Shown piece by piece: positions 1 through 8,488 of a stretch of DNA of 64,000 bases. The position numbers were made by a program, and so were the translations under genes. Numbering within the stretch: the stretch's first letter is position 1; each line of letters starts with the position of its first letter. The notes below the pieces were generated by a model. The model searched no databases. It saw only the letters and a program-made list of their open reading frames with translations, and was not told the DNA's origin. Source of the DNA: Sulfuricystis multivorans. GTDB lineage: Bacteria > Pseudomonadota > Gammaproteobacteria > Burkholderiales > Rhodocyclaceae. The DNA lies in assembly GCF_003966565.1 (NCBI RefSeq), contig NZ_AP018718.1, forward strand, positions 124,001 to 188,000, written 5' to 3'.

Positions 1-484
1 CCAGCAGCCCGGCGAACAGCGTCAGGAAGCTGTCGCCGCGGCCGAAGATCACCGAAGGCTGAAAGATCGTGGCTTGCGGAAAGAAGGCTTTCACCGCCGC
101 CTCGCCGGCGGCCTTGCTCCTCAAATATTCGGAGGGCGCATCAGCTGTCGCACCCAGCGCCGAGATGTGGATCAGCCGCGAAACATGGGCCACCGCGGCG
201 GCGCGCGCGATCTTGCCGGGCAGCTCGACATGGGCGCGTTGGAAATCGCCCTTCAGGATGCCGACGAGATTGACGACGAGATCCTGCCCGGCCATCAGCC
301 GCGCGAGCGTCTCTTCATCGTGAACGTCGGCCTCGACGACGTTCGCCGCCGGCAACACCGTCAGATGTTTCACGCGCTCGCGGCGGCGCGTGGGCAGTGT
401 GAGCGCAAAGTCGGCGCGGCCAAGACGGCACGCCAGCGCGCTGCCCAGGAAGCCGGTGCCGCCGATCAACAGGGCCTTCTTCAT
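1..484 (-). CDS. Complex I NDUFA9-like NAD(P)-binding protein (partial, C-terminus outside window)
   Basis: Only the first 161 residues are visible; the gene runs off the left edge. The protein opens with MKKALLIGGTGFLGSAL, the glycine-rich Rossmann motif (GGTGFLG) of the extended SDR family, and later shows NLVGIL, HISALGA and a YLRSKAAGE segment (YxxxK-like), which are typical of the atypical SDR group annotated as complex I NDUFA9 subunit family or NAD-dependent epimerases. The start ATG overlaps the slt stop codon (ATGA), so the two are probably co-transcribed. The exact substrate is unknown; an NAD(P)-binding quinone-biosynthesis or complex I assembly role is known for relatives only. 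Confidence 0.8.
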   Translation of the reverse strand, partial: MKKALLIGGTGFLGSALACRLGRADFALTLPTRRRERVKHLTVLPAANVVEADVHDEETLARLMAGQDLVVNLVGILKGDFQRAHVELPGKIARAAAVAHVSRLIHISALGATADAPSEYLRSKAAGEAAVKAFFPQATIFQPSVIFGRGDSFLTLFAGLL

Positions 485-2463
485 GGGAGTCTCTCCGCAT
501 CGATGTCGCCGAAGCCGCGCGGCCGGATGGTGCCGAGTCGCTGGGTCAGCGACGGAGCCGGCCTGCCCATCAGCGCGGCATAGTAGATCGCATTCGCCAT
601 CACTTTCTTCACGTAGTCGCGAGTCTCGGAAAACGGGATCGTCTCGACATAGATTGCGCCTTCGAGCGGCCGTTCGGCGCGCCACTTGCGCGCGCGGCCT
701 GGTCCTGCGTTGTAGGCGGCGGTGGCCAGTACCGGATGATCATCGAGGCTGTCCATCACCATGCGCAGGTAATTCGTGCCGAGCGTCAGGTTGGTGTCCA
801 TCTCGGTGACCTTGCCCGGATGGTAACTGGTAAGGCCGATCTTCTTCGCCACCCATTTCGCCGTCGCGGGCATCAGCTGCATCAGCCCCTTGGCGCCGGC
901 GCTCGATTTCGCATCCATCACGAAACGGCTTTCCTGACGCATCAGTCCATATACCCAGGCGGGATCGAGATCGACCTCGCGCACGCGGGGCGCAACCTGC
1001 TCGAAAAAGGGCGTCGGGTAGCGCAGCGCGAAATCATGCTCGCTGCGGGTGCGCTCGGCGGTGCTGATCGCGCGGTCGATGACCTCGTTCTGCCTGGCAA
1101 AATCGGCGGCGGCCAAAAGCTGCCGGTCGTCCATGTCGGCGAGCACCCAGTTCCATTCGCGCACACCCTCATTGCGCAGCCCGGCGCGGATCAGCGCCAG
1201 CGCACGTATCAGCGTGGGGTGGCTTTCGGCCTCGCGACGCTCCTCGGGGCTCGGCGGCTGGGCGCGTGGCGGCAGGCTGAGCCGCCGTCCCAGCGCCTCA
1301 CTGGCGAGGATGCCGTAGAAGTGGGGCTGACCAGCGATCTGGCGATACAGCGCCTGTGCGTCATCGAGCCAGCCGAGTGCGGCCAGCGCGCGGGCGCGCC
1401 AGTAGAGCCATTCTGGCCGGGAAGCCAGGGTTTCGGGCAACGCGGCGGTCGAGCGCGCCACTTCCGGCCAGTCGCCGGCGCGCAAGCCCGCGCGGATGCG
1501 CCAGCCCTGTTGTTCCTCGTCGAAGCTGGCTCCGAGCTTCTCTGCATGGTTGAACCACTCGGTGGCCTCGGGTTGATGGGTCAGCGCGGCGACGAGCGCC
1601 AGGCGCCCCCAGACGATCCCGCGCAAACCGGCTGGCAGCCTCTCCTCGACCTCCTGCCAGCGCGCTGCGGCCAGATGCACGTCGGTGCGCGCCATGCGCA
1701 GGACGGCCAAAGCGGCCAGTACGCCGCTTTTTTTCGCTTCGGCCAGTACGCCGCTTTTTTTTGGATCGGCCAGTGTGCCGCTTTTCTTGTTGGCCAGCAC
1801 CTGCACAGGATGCTCCGCGATGTTATCCAAACTGCGGGGCGCCGGCGCCTCGTCCGCGGACAGCCAGCTGGCGAGGACTCGGGCTTCCTTGAGCCTGCCG
1901 CCGGCCCATTGACGGAAGAGACGTTCCCAGAGCAGTTCGGTGGGAAGCTCGCCCGTCGCCGCCAGCCTTCCTAGCGGCGGCAGGCAGCTCGCGGCGAGCG
2001 GTTGCGGTGCGGCCAGAATTGCCGCAACATCATTCGCCGCCCCGGCCTCGCCAAGCTGCAGGCGCGCCTCCAGCCCGCGGCAGAGGCTTTCCGCATCGGG
2101 TCGTTGCAAACGGGCGAATTGTTCGCGCGCGCGTTGCCATTCCTGCCGATCGACCAGCCACTTGAGCCATTCGGCGCGCATCTTCTCACCCAGCCAGGTG
2201 CCGGCCTCGCGTTCGACGAATTCCGCGACGCCTTCGTCCGAAGGATTCTTCCCGTCGGCGAGCTGCAGACTCAATTGAAAATAACGCGCCCAAGGTGCGA
2301 GTGGATGCGTGCCGAGAGAAGCCAAGGCAACGGCGAGCGACGCGCGATCTTTCCTGGCATAAGCCTCGCGTGCGGCAGTGAAGGCCGCATCTTCAGCCGC
2401 CAAAGCCGCCTGCAGCCAGGTTGGCAGGGCGATGAGAAGCGCGGTGGCGAGGAAACGTTTCAT
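481..2463 (-). CDS. slt: Soluble lytic murein transglycosylase (Slt family)
   Basis: A 660-residue periplasmic muramidase that cleaves the MurNAc-GlcNAc bond to give 1,6-anhydro products. The start chosen is the internal ATG followed by a clear signal peptide (MKRFLATALLIALPTW...); the open frame extends 19 codons upstream without signal character. The N-terminal two thirds are helical repeats (the superhelical U domain of Slt70). The C-terminal lysozyme-like domain has MRQESRF with the catalytic Glu near residue 510, then GLMQLMPATA and AAYNAGPGR. Inside the helical domain are three tandem copies of a 9-residue unit (KKSGxLAxx), which is unusual for the family. The gene is divergent from the folate gene with 55 bp between them. 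Confidence 0.93.
   Translation of the reverse strand: MKRFLATALLIALPTWLQAALAAEDAAFTAAREAYARKDRASLAVALASLGTHPLAPWARYFQLSLQLADGKNPSDEGVAEFVEREAGTWLGEKMRAEWLKWLVDRQEWQRAREQFARLQRPDAESLCRGLEARLQLGEAGAANDVAAILAAPQPLAASCLPPLGRLAATGELPTELLWERLFRQWAGGRLKEARVLASWLSADEAPAPRSLDNIAEHPVQVLANKKSGTLADPKKSGVLAEAKKSGVLAALAVLRMARTDVHLAAARWQEVEERLPAGLRGIVWGRLALVAALTHQPEATEWFNHAEKLGASFDEEQQGWRIRAGLRAGDWPEVARSTAALPETLASRPEWLYWRARALAALGWLDDAQALYRQIAGQPHFYGILASEALGRRLSLPPRAQPPSPEERREAESHPTLIRALALIRAGLRNEGVREWNWVLADMDDRQLLAAADFARQNEVIDRAISTAERTRSEHDFALRYPTPFFEQVAPRVREVDLDPAWVYGLMRQESRFVMDAKSSAGAKGLMQLMPATAKWVAKKIGLTSYHPGKVTEMDTNLTLGTNYLRMVMDSLDDHPVLATAAYNAGPGRARKWRAERPLEGAIYVETIPFSETRDYVKKVMANAIYYAALMGRPAPSLTQRLGTIRPRGFGDIDAERLP
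1714..1794. repeat. Three tandem 24-27 bp units inside slt
   Basis: On the plus strand three units begin at 1714, 1741 and 1768, each starting GGCCAGT and carrying GCCGC followed by a T-rich run (7 and 8 consecutive T in the first two). In the slt reading frame they encode KKSGVLAxx-type units, so unit gain or loss keeps frame while slippage in the homopolymer would break it. Confidence 0.85.
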
Positions 2464-2518
2464 CAGATGACGACTCCGTTCGGATCGTTTCAGATTAGCA
2501 TAGTGCAAAGTCGTCACC

Positions 2519-3118
2519 ATGACCGATCAAACCCGTCAAACCGCCGTTGATCCAGATGCCCTGCGGGCGATGCTGCGACGCGAGAAGATCGCCGCGCGGA
2601 TGAGTCTGCCCGCCGCGGCGCACCGGGCGGCCTCCGTCGCCGTCTGCCATCACCTCGGTGAATATCTGCTCGCCCGGCCGGTCGGATCGATCGCCTTCTG
2701 CATGCCGATGCGCGGCGAGGTGGATTGCCGCCCGTTGATCGAACGGCTGCTCGATGCCGGCTGGCTGGCCGCGATGCCGGTGGTGCGACAGCTCGATGCG
2801 CCGATGGAGTTTTTCGCCTGGTGGCCGGCAGCGCCGATGACCGTCGATCCCTACGGCATCCCGGTGCCGTCCACTCATCGCACGCGTGATCCGGATGTCA
2901 TGTTGCTGCCGCTCGTCGCCTTCGACGCGGCGGGTTATCGTCTCGGCTACGGCGGTGGCTATTTCGACCGCACGCTGGCGGCGATGAACCCACGGCCGTT
3001 TGCCATCGGCGTCGGTTTCGATCTGGGTGCGGTCGACGACCTGAAGCCCCAGCCGCACGACATCCCACTCGACCTGATCGTGACGGAAAGCGGAATACGC
3101 GCCTTCGAGCACCACTGA
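2519..3118 (+). CDS. 5-formyltetrahydrofolate cyclo-ligase
   Basis: A 199-residue enzyme that converts 5-formyl-THF to 5,10-methenyl-THF with ATP, recycling a storage or inhibitory folate. The family signature is visible: an N-terminal RREKIAAR basic helix (residues about 20-27), the internal FCMPMRGEVD and PSTHR segments, and the GYGGGYFDRTL motif of the ATP and folate site near residue 143. Length is normal. The start ATG at 2519 lies 55 bp from the divergent slt start. No 6S RNA-like space exists on either side, although the family is often linked to ssrS in gammaproteobacteria. Confidence 0.92.
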   Translation: MTDQTRQTAVDPDALRAMLRREKIAARMSLPAAAHRAASVAVCHHLGEYLLARPVGSIAFCMPMRGEVDCRPLIERLLDAGWLAAMPVVRQLDAPMEFFAWWPAAPMTVDPYGIPVPSTHRTRDPDVMLLPLVAFDAAGYRLGYGGGYFDRTLAAMNPRPFAIGVGFDLGAVDDLKPQPHDIPLDLIVTESGIRAFEHH

Positions 3119-3165
3119 TCGCGCGACTCGATGGCCAAGGAGTCATAGAAAATGGAGGTTGCCAG

Positions 3166-4338
3166 ATGGAACCGTCGAACGCCCTTCCGTTGATTGCCCT
3201 GCAGCCGGTCTTCGATGCCCGGCATGCGTGGGTCGCCTTGCGGCTGACGGCCGCGCGCCCCTGCGAGAATGCCGACCTGGAGCGGTTGCTCGAGGATTTC
3301 TCGCTGGCTGGCGTGTTGAGCACGTTGCCTTGCATCGTGCCGGCGGACCCAATGCGCATCGATCCGAAACTGGCGAACGGCTTGCCGCGCGATCGCCTGA
3401 TCCTGTTCTTCCCTTGGCAGACGGGGGCAGAGGCGACGCACCGCGAGGCACTGCAGAAACTACGCAAGGCGGGGTTCGGGCTGATGGCCTCCGGCATGCC
3501 GGACGAGGGTGCGGCACTGGCGCCGGAGATCACTTCCCTTGCGGTAGCCTGTCCCGGCAGCGCCGCGCCGGAACCTCTCGTCAGGTTGCTGCTCGAGCGT
3601 CCCGGTCCGCATCTGGCGTTGGGGACGACCGAGAAAGTCTGTCCGGGATTCTGCCGCTTCCACTGGCTGGCCGGGCACTACGCCGGAATGGCCTCGCCGG
3701 TGCTGAAAGGCGACCCGGCGATGCGCAGCCAGCTGCTGCGCCTCTTGGCGCTGATCACCGCCGATGCCGAGCTGGCCCAGATCGAGGCGGTATTCAAGCG
3801 CGATGCCTATTTGTCCTACAAGCTATTGAAACTCGTCAATTCGGTCGCCTTCATGCCGGGGCGGCGCATCGAGAATTTCGCCCAGGCGCTGATCATGCTC
3901 GGGCGGCGCCAGCTGTTGCGCTGGGTGACGCTGCTGCTGTTCGCGCGGCCGCAAGGCAGCGACGTCGCCAGCCCCTTGCTACCGCAGGCGGCGATGCGCG
4001 GTCGGCTGCTCGAATCGCTCGCCCGGCGACGCGGCATGACACATGATCAGTTCGATCAGGCCTTCATGACGGGCATGTTCTCGCTGCTCGACCAGCTGTT
4101 CGACCAGCCGCTGGCGGACATCCTCGCGCCGCTCAATCTCGTCGACGCCGTCGAAGAGGCACTCCTCGGCAGGCACGGAGAATTCGGCGCTTTCCTGAAA
4201 GCCGCCGAGACCGCCGAGCAAGGCGTATCACCGGCGCTGGCCGAAATGCTCGCCGCGCTGCGCATCGACCCTGAAGACTGGGCCGCGATGTTGATCGACG
4301 CGGCCGGCTGGGCGGCGGTGGTCGCCAAACAGGCCTGA
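3166..4338 (+). CDS. EAL-like/HDOD domain signal transduction protein
   Basis: A 390-residue cytoplasmic protein. The N-terminal part (about 1-190) resembles a degenerate EAL domain of the YuxH type, starting LIALQPVFDARHAWVALRL (the usual position of the ...RQPIFD... motif), without the catalytic EAL or Mg-binding residues. The C-terminal half (about 190-390) is an HDOD domain, a catalytically inactive HD relative: YKLLKLVNS, and LIMLGRRQLLRWVTLLL are the usual HDOD sequences. A good Shine-Dalgarno (GGAGG) precedes the start. It sits just before a GGDEF-EAL protein, 23 bp apart, so the two probably act in one c-di-GMP-linked pathway; the partner is unknown. Confidence 0.85.
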   Translation: MEPSNALPLIALQPVFDARHAWVALRLTAARPCENADLERLLEDFSLAGVLSTLPCIVPADPMRIDPKLANGLPRDRLILFFPWQTGAEATHREALQKLRKAGFGLMASGMPDEGAALAPEITSLAVACPGSAAPEPLVRLLLERPGPHLALGTTEKVCPGFCRFHWLAGHYAGMASPVLKGDPAMRSQLLRLLALITADAELAQIEAVFKRDAYLSYKLLKLVNSVAFMPGRRIENFAQALIMLGRRQLLRWVTLLLFARPQGSDVASPLLPQAAMRGRLLESLARRRGMTHDQFDQAFMTGMFSLLDQLFDQPLADILAPLNLVDAVEEALLGRHGEFGAFLKAAETAEQGVSPALAEMLAALRIDPEDWAAMLIDAAGWAAVVAKQA

Positions 4339-4361
4339 CGGGGCCGAAGACGGGGCCGGAC

Positions 4362-6503
4362 ATGGCCGAGCTCGAGAATCCCTTTCCCCTCCCGGCCATC
4401 CCCAATCCGGAACAGGCACGCGCACTGTGTGCGGCGGCGCGCGCAGTGCCTGGTGCCTGCCAGCTCGCCGGCCAGGTCGAGGTGCTCGATCAGGTCCATG
4501 AGTCGATCATCACGATGGACCTCTCCGGCCACATCACCGGCTGGAACAAGATGGCCGAGAAGATGTTCGGCTACACCGCCGAGGAAGCGATCGGCAAGCA
4601 CATCCTGTTCCTCTATGCCGATCCCGATGCCGAAGAAGACGTGGAATTCCGCGAGGCGGCCTTTCTCGGTGAGAATGGCCATGAGATGGAAGTGCGCCGA
4701 CGCCGCAAGTCGGGCGAGGTGTTCTGGGCGAGCCTGCAGCTTTCCCTGGCCCACGACGAGAACGGCCAGCCAGTCGGCATCGTCGGTTATCTGTCCGACA
4801 TCACTGCGCGCATCGAGACCGAAAAGACCTTGCGGCTGCATGCGCGCATCTTCGAATTCAGCCAGGAGAGCATCCTGATCACCGGACCGGACCGGCGCAT
4901 CCTGTCGGCGAATCCGGCATTCACGAAGATGACCGGCTACACGGAAGAGGAAGTGATCGGCCGGCTGCCGACGCTCTTGCGCTCGGCGCGGCATCCCTTG
5001 CATTTCTACGAAGAGCTGTGGCGGTGCGTCGACGAGACCGGCAGCTGGCATGGCGAAATCTGGACCCGCCGCAAGAACGGGGAGGATTTTCCGAGCTGGG
5101 CCTCGATCAGCCTGGTGCGCAATCGCGACGGGCGCATCTGCAATTATTTCTCGATCTTCGCCGACATCACGGAACGCAAGGCGGCCGAGGAGCGCATCCA
5201 CCATCTGGCTTATTACGACAGCCTGACCGGCCTGCCCAACCGTGCGCTGTTGCACCGTCTGCTCGAACAGTCTCTCGCCGCCGCACGCCGCTACCGCCGC
5301 AGCGGCGCCCTGCTGTTCATCGACCTCAACCGCTTCAAGCCGATCAACGACAGCCTCGGCCATGCGGCGGGCGACCGGCTGTTGCAGCAAGTCGCCGAGC
5401 GCCTGCGCGCCACGGTGCGCACCGAGGATGTCGTCGCCCGACTCGGCGGCGACGAATTCGTCGTCGCGCTGTTCGACATCGCGCGCCGCGAGCATGCGGC
5501 GCGGGTGGCGCAGAAGGTGATCGAGGCGCTCGAACCGCCGTTCCACATCGAAGGACACACCCTGCGCGTCGGTGCCGCGATCGGTATCAGCATCTTCCCG
5601 CGCGATGGCAACACACCGGAAACCCTGCTGCGCATGGCCGACATCGCGATGTACCGCTGCAAGGAAACCGGCCAGACCGGTTACATGTTCTTCAGCCGCG
5701 AGATGAACCGTCATGCGCTCGAACGTCTGCGTCTCGAATCCGGGCTGCGCCAGGGCATTGCACGCAACGAGCTGCGCCTGCTCTATCAGCCCAAGATCGA
5801 TGTCGCCACCGGTCGTATCGCCGGTGCCGAGGCGCTGGTGCGCTGGCAGAACCCCGATCTCGGCATGTTGCCGCCCGACGCCTTCATCCCGATCGCCGAA
5901 GAGACCGACCTGATCACCGATCTGACCGGCTGGGTGCTCGACGCCGCCTTGCAGCAGATGCGCGCCTGGGGGGAGGCTGGTTTGACGCCTTTGCGGATCG
6001 CGATCAATCTCTCGGCACGCGATTTCCAACCCGGCTTGGCAGAGCGGCTACAAGCCTTGCTGGAACGCCACCGCGTGGCGGCGGAGCAAGTGCAGCTCGA
6101 GATCACCGAAAGCCTGCTGACCCAGCGCAATGCCTTGGTCATTGAGTTGATCGAGCAGCTGGATGCGCTCGGCGTCTCACTGGCGCTCGACGATTTCGGC
6201 ACCGGCTATTCGAGCCTTTCCTACCTGAAGCGCTTCCCGATCGACACCCTGAAGATCGACCGTTCGTTCGTCAAGGGTATCCCCGATGACGAGAACGACT
6301 GCGCGATCGCCCGGGCGATCATCAGCCTGGCACACAGCCTCGATCTGCATGTCGTCGCCGAAGGCGTCGAGACGCGGATGCAGCTCGAATTCCTCAGCCG
6401 GCTCGGTTGCCAAGAAATCCAGGGCTACCATTTCTCGCCGCCGGTGCCGCCGGCGACGTTCGAAGAGATGCTCAAAGCCGGCCTCACCTTGCCAGCGCGT
6501 TGA
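4362..6503 (+). CDS. PAS-PAS-GGDEF-EAL bifunctional c-di-GMP protein
   Basis: A 713-residue cytoplasmic sensor with no membrane segment. Two PAS domains (about 45-150 and 165-285, each with the G-Y-T-EEE-IG signature) precede a GGDEF domain (about 295-455) with an intact RLGGDEF active site and an RxxD inhibitory site (RTED) exactly five residues before it. The C-terminal EAL domain (about 470-710) has GAEALVRW, NLSARDF, ITES, DDFGTGYSSL and KIDRSF, so all catalytic motifs for c-di-GMP hydrolysis look present. It may therefore both make and degrade c-di-GMP, with PAS input deciding the balance; direction of activity cannot be read from sequence. Confidence 0.95.
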   Translation: MAELENPFPLPAIPNPEQARALCAAARAVPGACQLAGQVEVLDQVHESIITMDLSGHITGWNKMAEKMFGYTAEEAIGKHILFLYADPDAEEDVEFREAAFLGENGHEMEVRRRRKSGEVFWASLQLSLAHDENGQPVGIVGYLSDITARIETEKTLRLHARIFEFSQESILITGPDRRILSANPAFTKMTGYTEEEVIGRLPTLLRSARHPLHFYEELWRCVDETGSWHGEIWTRRKNGEDFPSWASISLVRNRDGRICNYFSIFADITERKAAEERIHHLAYYDSLTGLPNRALLHRLLEQSLAAARRYRRSGALLFIDLNRFKPINDSLGHAAGDRLLQQVAERLRATVRTEDVVARLGGDEFVVALFDIARREHAARVAQKVIEALEPPFHIEGHTLRVGAAIGISIFPRDGNTPETLLRMADIAMYRCKETGQTGYMFFSREMNRHALERLRLESGLRQGIARNELRLLYQPKIDVATGRIAGAEALVRWQNPDLGMLPPDAFIPIAEETDLITDLTGWVLDAALQQMRAWGEAGLTPLRIAINLSARDFQPGLAERLQALLERHRVAAEQVQLEITESLLTQRNALVIELIEQLDALGVSLALDDFGTGYSSLSYLKRFPIDTLKIDRSFVKGIPDDENDCAIARAIISLAHSLDLHVVAEGVETRMQLEFLSRLGCQEIQGYHFSPPVPPATFEEMLKAGLTLPAR

Positions 6504-6532
6504 GCCGTGCTGCCAGCGCCGACTTTGGGGTC

Positions 6533-7660
6533 TCAGCCCGTGCAGGCCTTGCGGATGCGTTCCAGCGCCAGATCGAGCAAAGTGCGCGTCGTAGCAAAGT
6601 TGAGCCGGACATACTGCGCATAGGCCTCGCCTGGCCCGAAGGCGGCGCCGTCGGAGACGCCGACGCCGGCCTGTGCGAAGAATGTCGCCGGCCGGGCAAC
6701 GCCAAGCTCACGGCAATCGAGCCATGCCAGGAAACTCGCTTCGACCCGTTCCATCGACAGACCGGGCAGCGCATTGACGACCTGTTCGACGCGTGCCGCA
6801 TGGCTGCGCAAGGTATCCAGCAATTGCGCGCGCCAGGCGCCGCCCTCGCGCAGCGCCGCCTCGCAGGCAATGAGCCCGAGCAGGTTCGGCTGCGGCACGA
6901 TGCCGCGTGCGGCGCCCTCGAAGGCACGCCGTAGCGCCGCATCGGGGATGATCGCCCAGGCGCAGCCCAGCCCGGCGAGATTGAAGGTCTTCGAAGGCGC
7001 CATCAGCGTGATCGTCCGCGCGGCGATTTCCGGCGCCAGCGTGGCGAACGGCGTGTGCCGTCCGGTGAGCGTCAGATCACAGTGGATCTCGTCCGAGCAG
7101 ACCACGAGATCGTGCTTGTCGACCAGCGCGGCGAGCTGCCAGAGCTCGTCCGTGCGCCAGGCGCGCCCGACCGGGTTGTGCGGATGGCAAAGCAGGAACA
7201 GCCGAGCGCTGCGCATGATCGCATCGGCGGCAGCGAAATCCCAGCCCCACCCTGCCTCGCTCCTCACCAAGGGCAGCGTCAGCAGCCTGCGCCGTGCCTT
7301 GAGTGGCGCCGACAGGAAAGGCGGATAGACCGGTGTTGCCGTAAACACTCCATCGCCTTCCCTGCCGACCGCGCAGCAGGCGGCATGAAGGCCGGGAACC
7401 AGGCCCGGCAGCCAGACGATCCAGTCCGCTTCGATCAACCAGCCGTATTCTCGGGCGCAGTGGTCGATGATGGTTTCCAGCAACGAAGGCCACGGTTCGC
7501 CATAGCCGAACAGGCCGCTGGCGATGCGCCCTGCGAGCGCCTCGACGACCGCCGGCGGTGCCGGGAAATCCATGTCGGCGACCGTGAGCGGGATCACGTC
7601 GCGGCCGGCATATTGGCGCCAGCGCACCGAGTCTTGCGGCGGTGTGTATTCGAAGCTCAT
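6533..7660 (-). CDS. MalY/PatB-type C-S lyase (PLP aminotransferase fold)
   Basis: A 375-residue fold-type I PLP enzyme of the MalY/PatB cystathionine beta-lyase group, which cleaves cystathionine to homocysteine, pyruvate and ammonia. Seen: VADMDFPAPP near the N-terminus (family hallmark), CHPHNPVGRAW, SDEIHCDL, and APSKTFNLAG with the Schiff-base lysine near residue 230. The start ATG overlaps the ftsX stop (ATGA), suggesting co-transcription with ftsX. Some relatives (MalY) have a second regulatory role; nothing here shows that. Confidence 0.9.
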   Translation of the reverse strand: MSFEYTPPQDSVRWRQYAGRDVIPLTVADMDFPAPPAVVEALAGRIASGLFGYGEPWPSLLETIIDHCAREYGWLIEADWIVWLPGLVPGLHAACCAVGREGDGVFTATPVYPPFLSAPLKARRRLLTLPLVRSEAGWGWDFAAADAIMRSARLFLLCHPHNPVGRAWRTDELWQLAALVDKHDLVVCSDEIHCDLTLTGRHTPFATLAPEIAARTITLMAPSKTFNLAGLGCAWAIIPDAALRRAFEGAARGIVPQPNLLGLIACEAALREGGAWRAQLLDTLRSHAARVEQVVNALPGLSMERVEASFLAWLDCRELGVARPATFFAQAGVGVSDGAAFGPGEAYAQYVRLNFATTRTLLDLALERIRKACTG

Positions 7661-8478
7661 GTCCGTCGTCTGCGCCAGTCGACCGCCAGCGCTGCACAGC
7701 AGCCGCCGAGCAGGACGGAAATTCCCAGCAACGCGGCGCTCTCCAGCGCGTCAGGGAACCTGAGTGTGAATGTGGAGCCATATAGGCCGGCGAGTTCCGC
7801 GACCGGCAGCCGCAAGCCGAAAATCGCCGCGACGACGATCAGCCAGGCGATCAAACCGCCGCACAGGCCCAGCAGCACGCCTTGCCAAAGGAAGGAGGGG
7901 CGAACGATGGTCTCGTGGGCGAAAGCCTGCAGGCGCAAGGCGTTGAGGACCTGCGCGATCAGCGCTAGGCCCAGCAGGCCGGCCAGCAGCATACCGCCGG
8001 CCTTCAGCAGACGGTTGATCGCGGCCAGACGACGCGCCCAGTCGGCATCCATCTGAAGATGCTCGATCTCGCGCCATTGGCGCAGCGTCGCGGCCAGCGC
8101 CTCGAGAGTGGCCGGATCGTCATCGGCCGGCGTGACGACGATCGCGTCGGAGAAGGGGTTGTCCGGCAGCACGGCGAGGGCATCCGCCAAGCCCCCGGCG
8201 CCTTTCATGCGCGCAAGCGTGTCCTCGCGCGGAATCAGTCGGGTTTTCGCCACGCCGGGCTGGGCTTTCAGCTTCTGCTCGAGGATGAGCGCCGCCTTGC
8301 GCTCGACGCTCACGGGCAGGAACACGGTCAGCTCGGGGCTGGGCGCCACACCCTGCATGAGCAAGGCGACGGGTTTGAATAGCAGATAGCCGAGACTGGG
8401 CAGCGCGAGCAGCACGCCGATGCCGAGCATCGACAGCAGGGTATCGAAAGAAGCCGCGAACAACCGTGAATCTTTCAC
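7657..8478 (-). CDS. ftsX: FtsX-like permease (cell division ABC-type membrane protein)
   Basis: A 273-residue membrane protein with the FtsX layout: a cytoplasmic N-terminus, TM1 (about 15-38), a periplasmic extracellular domain (about 45-160, with the ILPxxDALxxMK-like segment LIPREDTLARMKG and LPDNPFSDAIVV), and three further TM helices (about 165-185, 205-230, 245-262). FtsX works with the ATPase FtsE to couple division to amidase activation. No ftsE is adjacent: upstream is a chemoreceptor, downstream malY. ftsY lies 7 kb away. Either ftsE is elsewhere or the gene acts differently here. Confidence 0.85.
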   Translation of the reverse strand: MKDSRLFAASFDTLLSMLGIGVLLALPSLGYLLFKPVALLMQGVAPSPELTVFLPVSVERKAALILEQKLKAQPGVAKTRLIPREDTLARMKGAGGLADALAVLPDNPFSDAIVVTPADDDPATLEALAATLRQWREIEHLQMDADWARRLAAINRLLKAGGMLLAGLLGLALIAQVLNALRLQAFAHETIVRPSFLWQGVLLGLCGGLIAWLIVVAAIFGLRLPVAELAGLYGSTFTLRFPDALESAALLGISVLLGGCCAALAVDWRRRRT

Positions 8479-8488
8479 AAGCTCAGAC

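Noticed and set aside
4056-6029. Minus-strand open frame of 657 codons
   Set aside because: Shadow of the GGDEF-EAL gene, with no family features.
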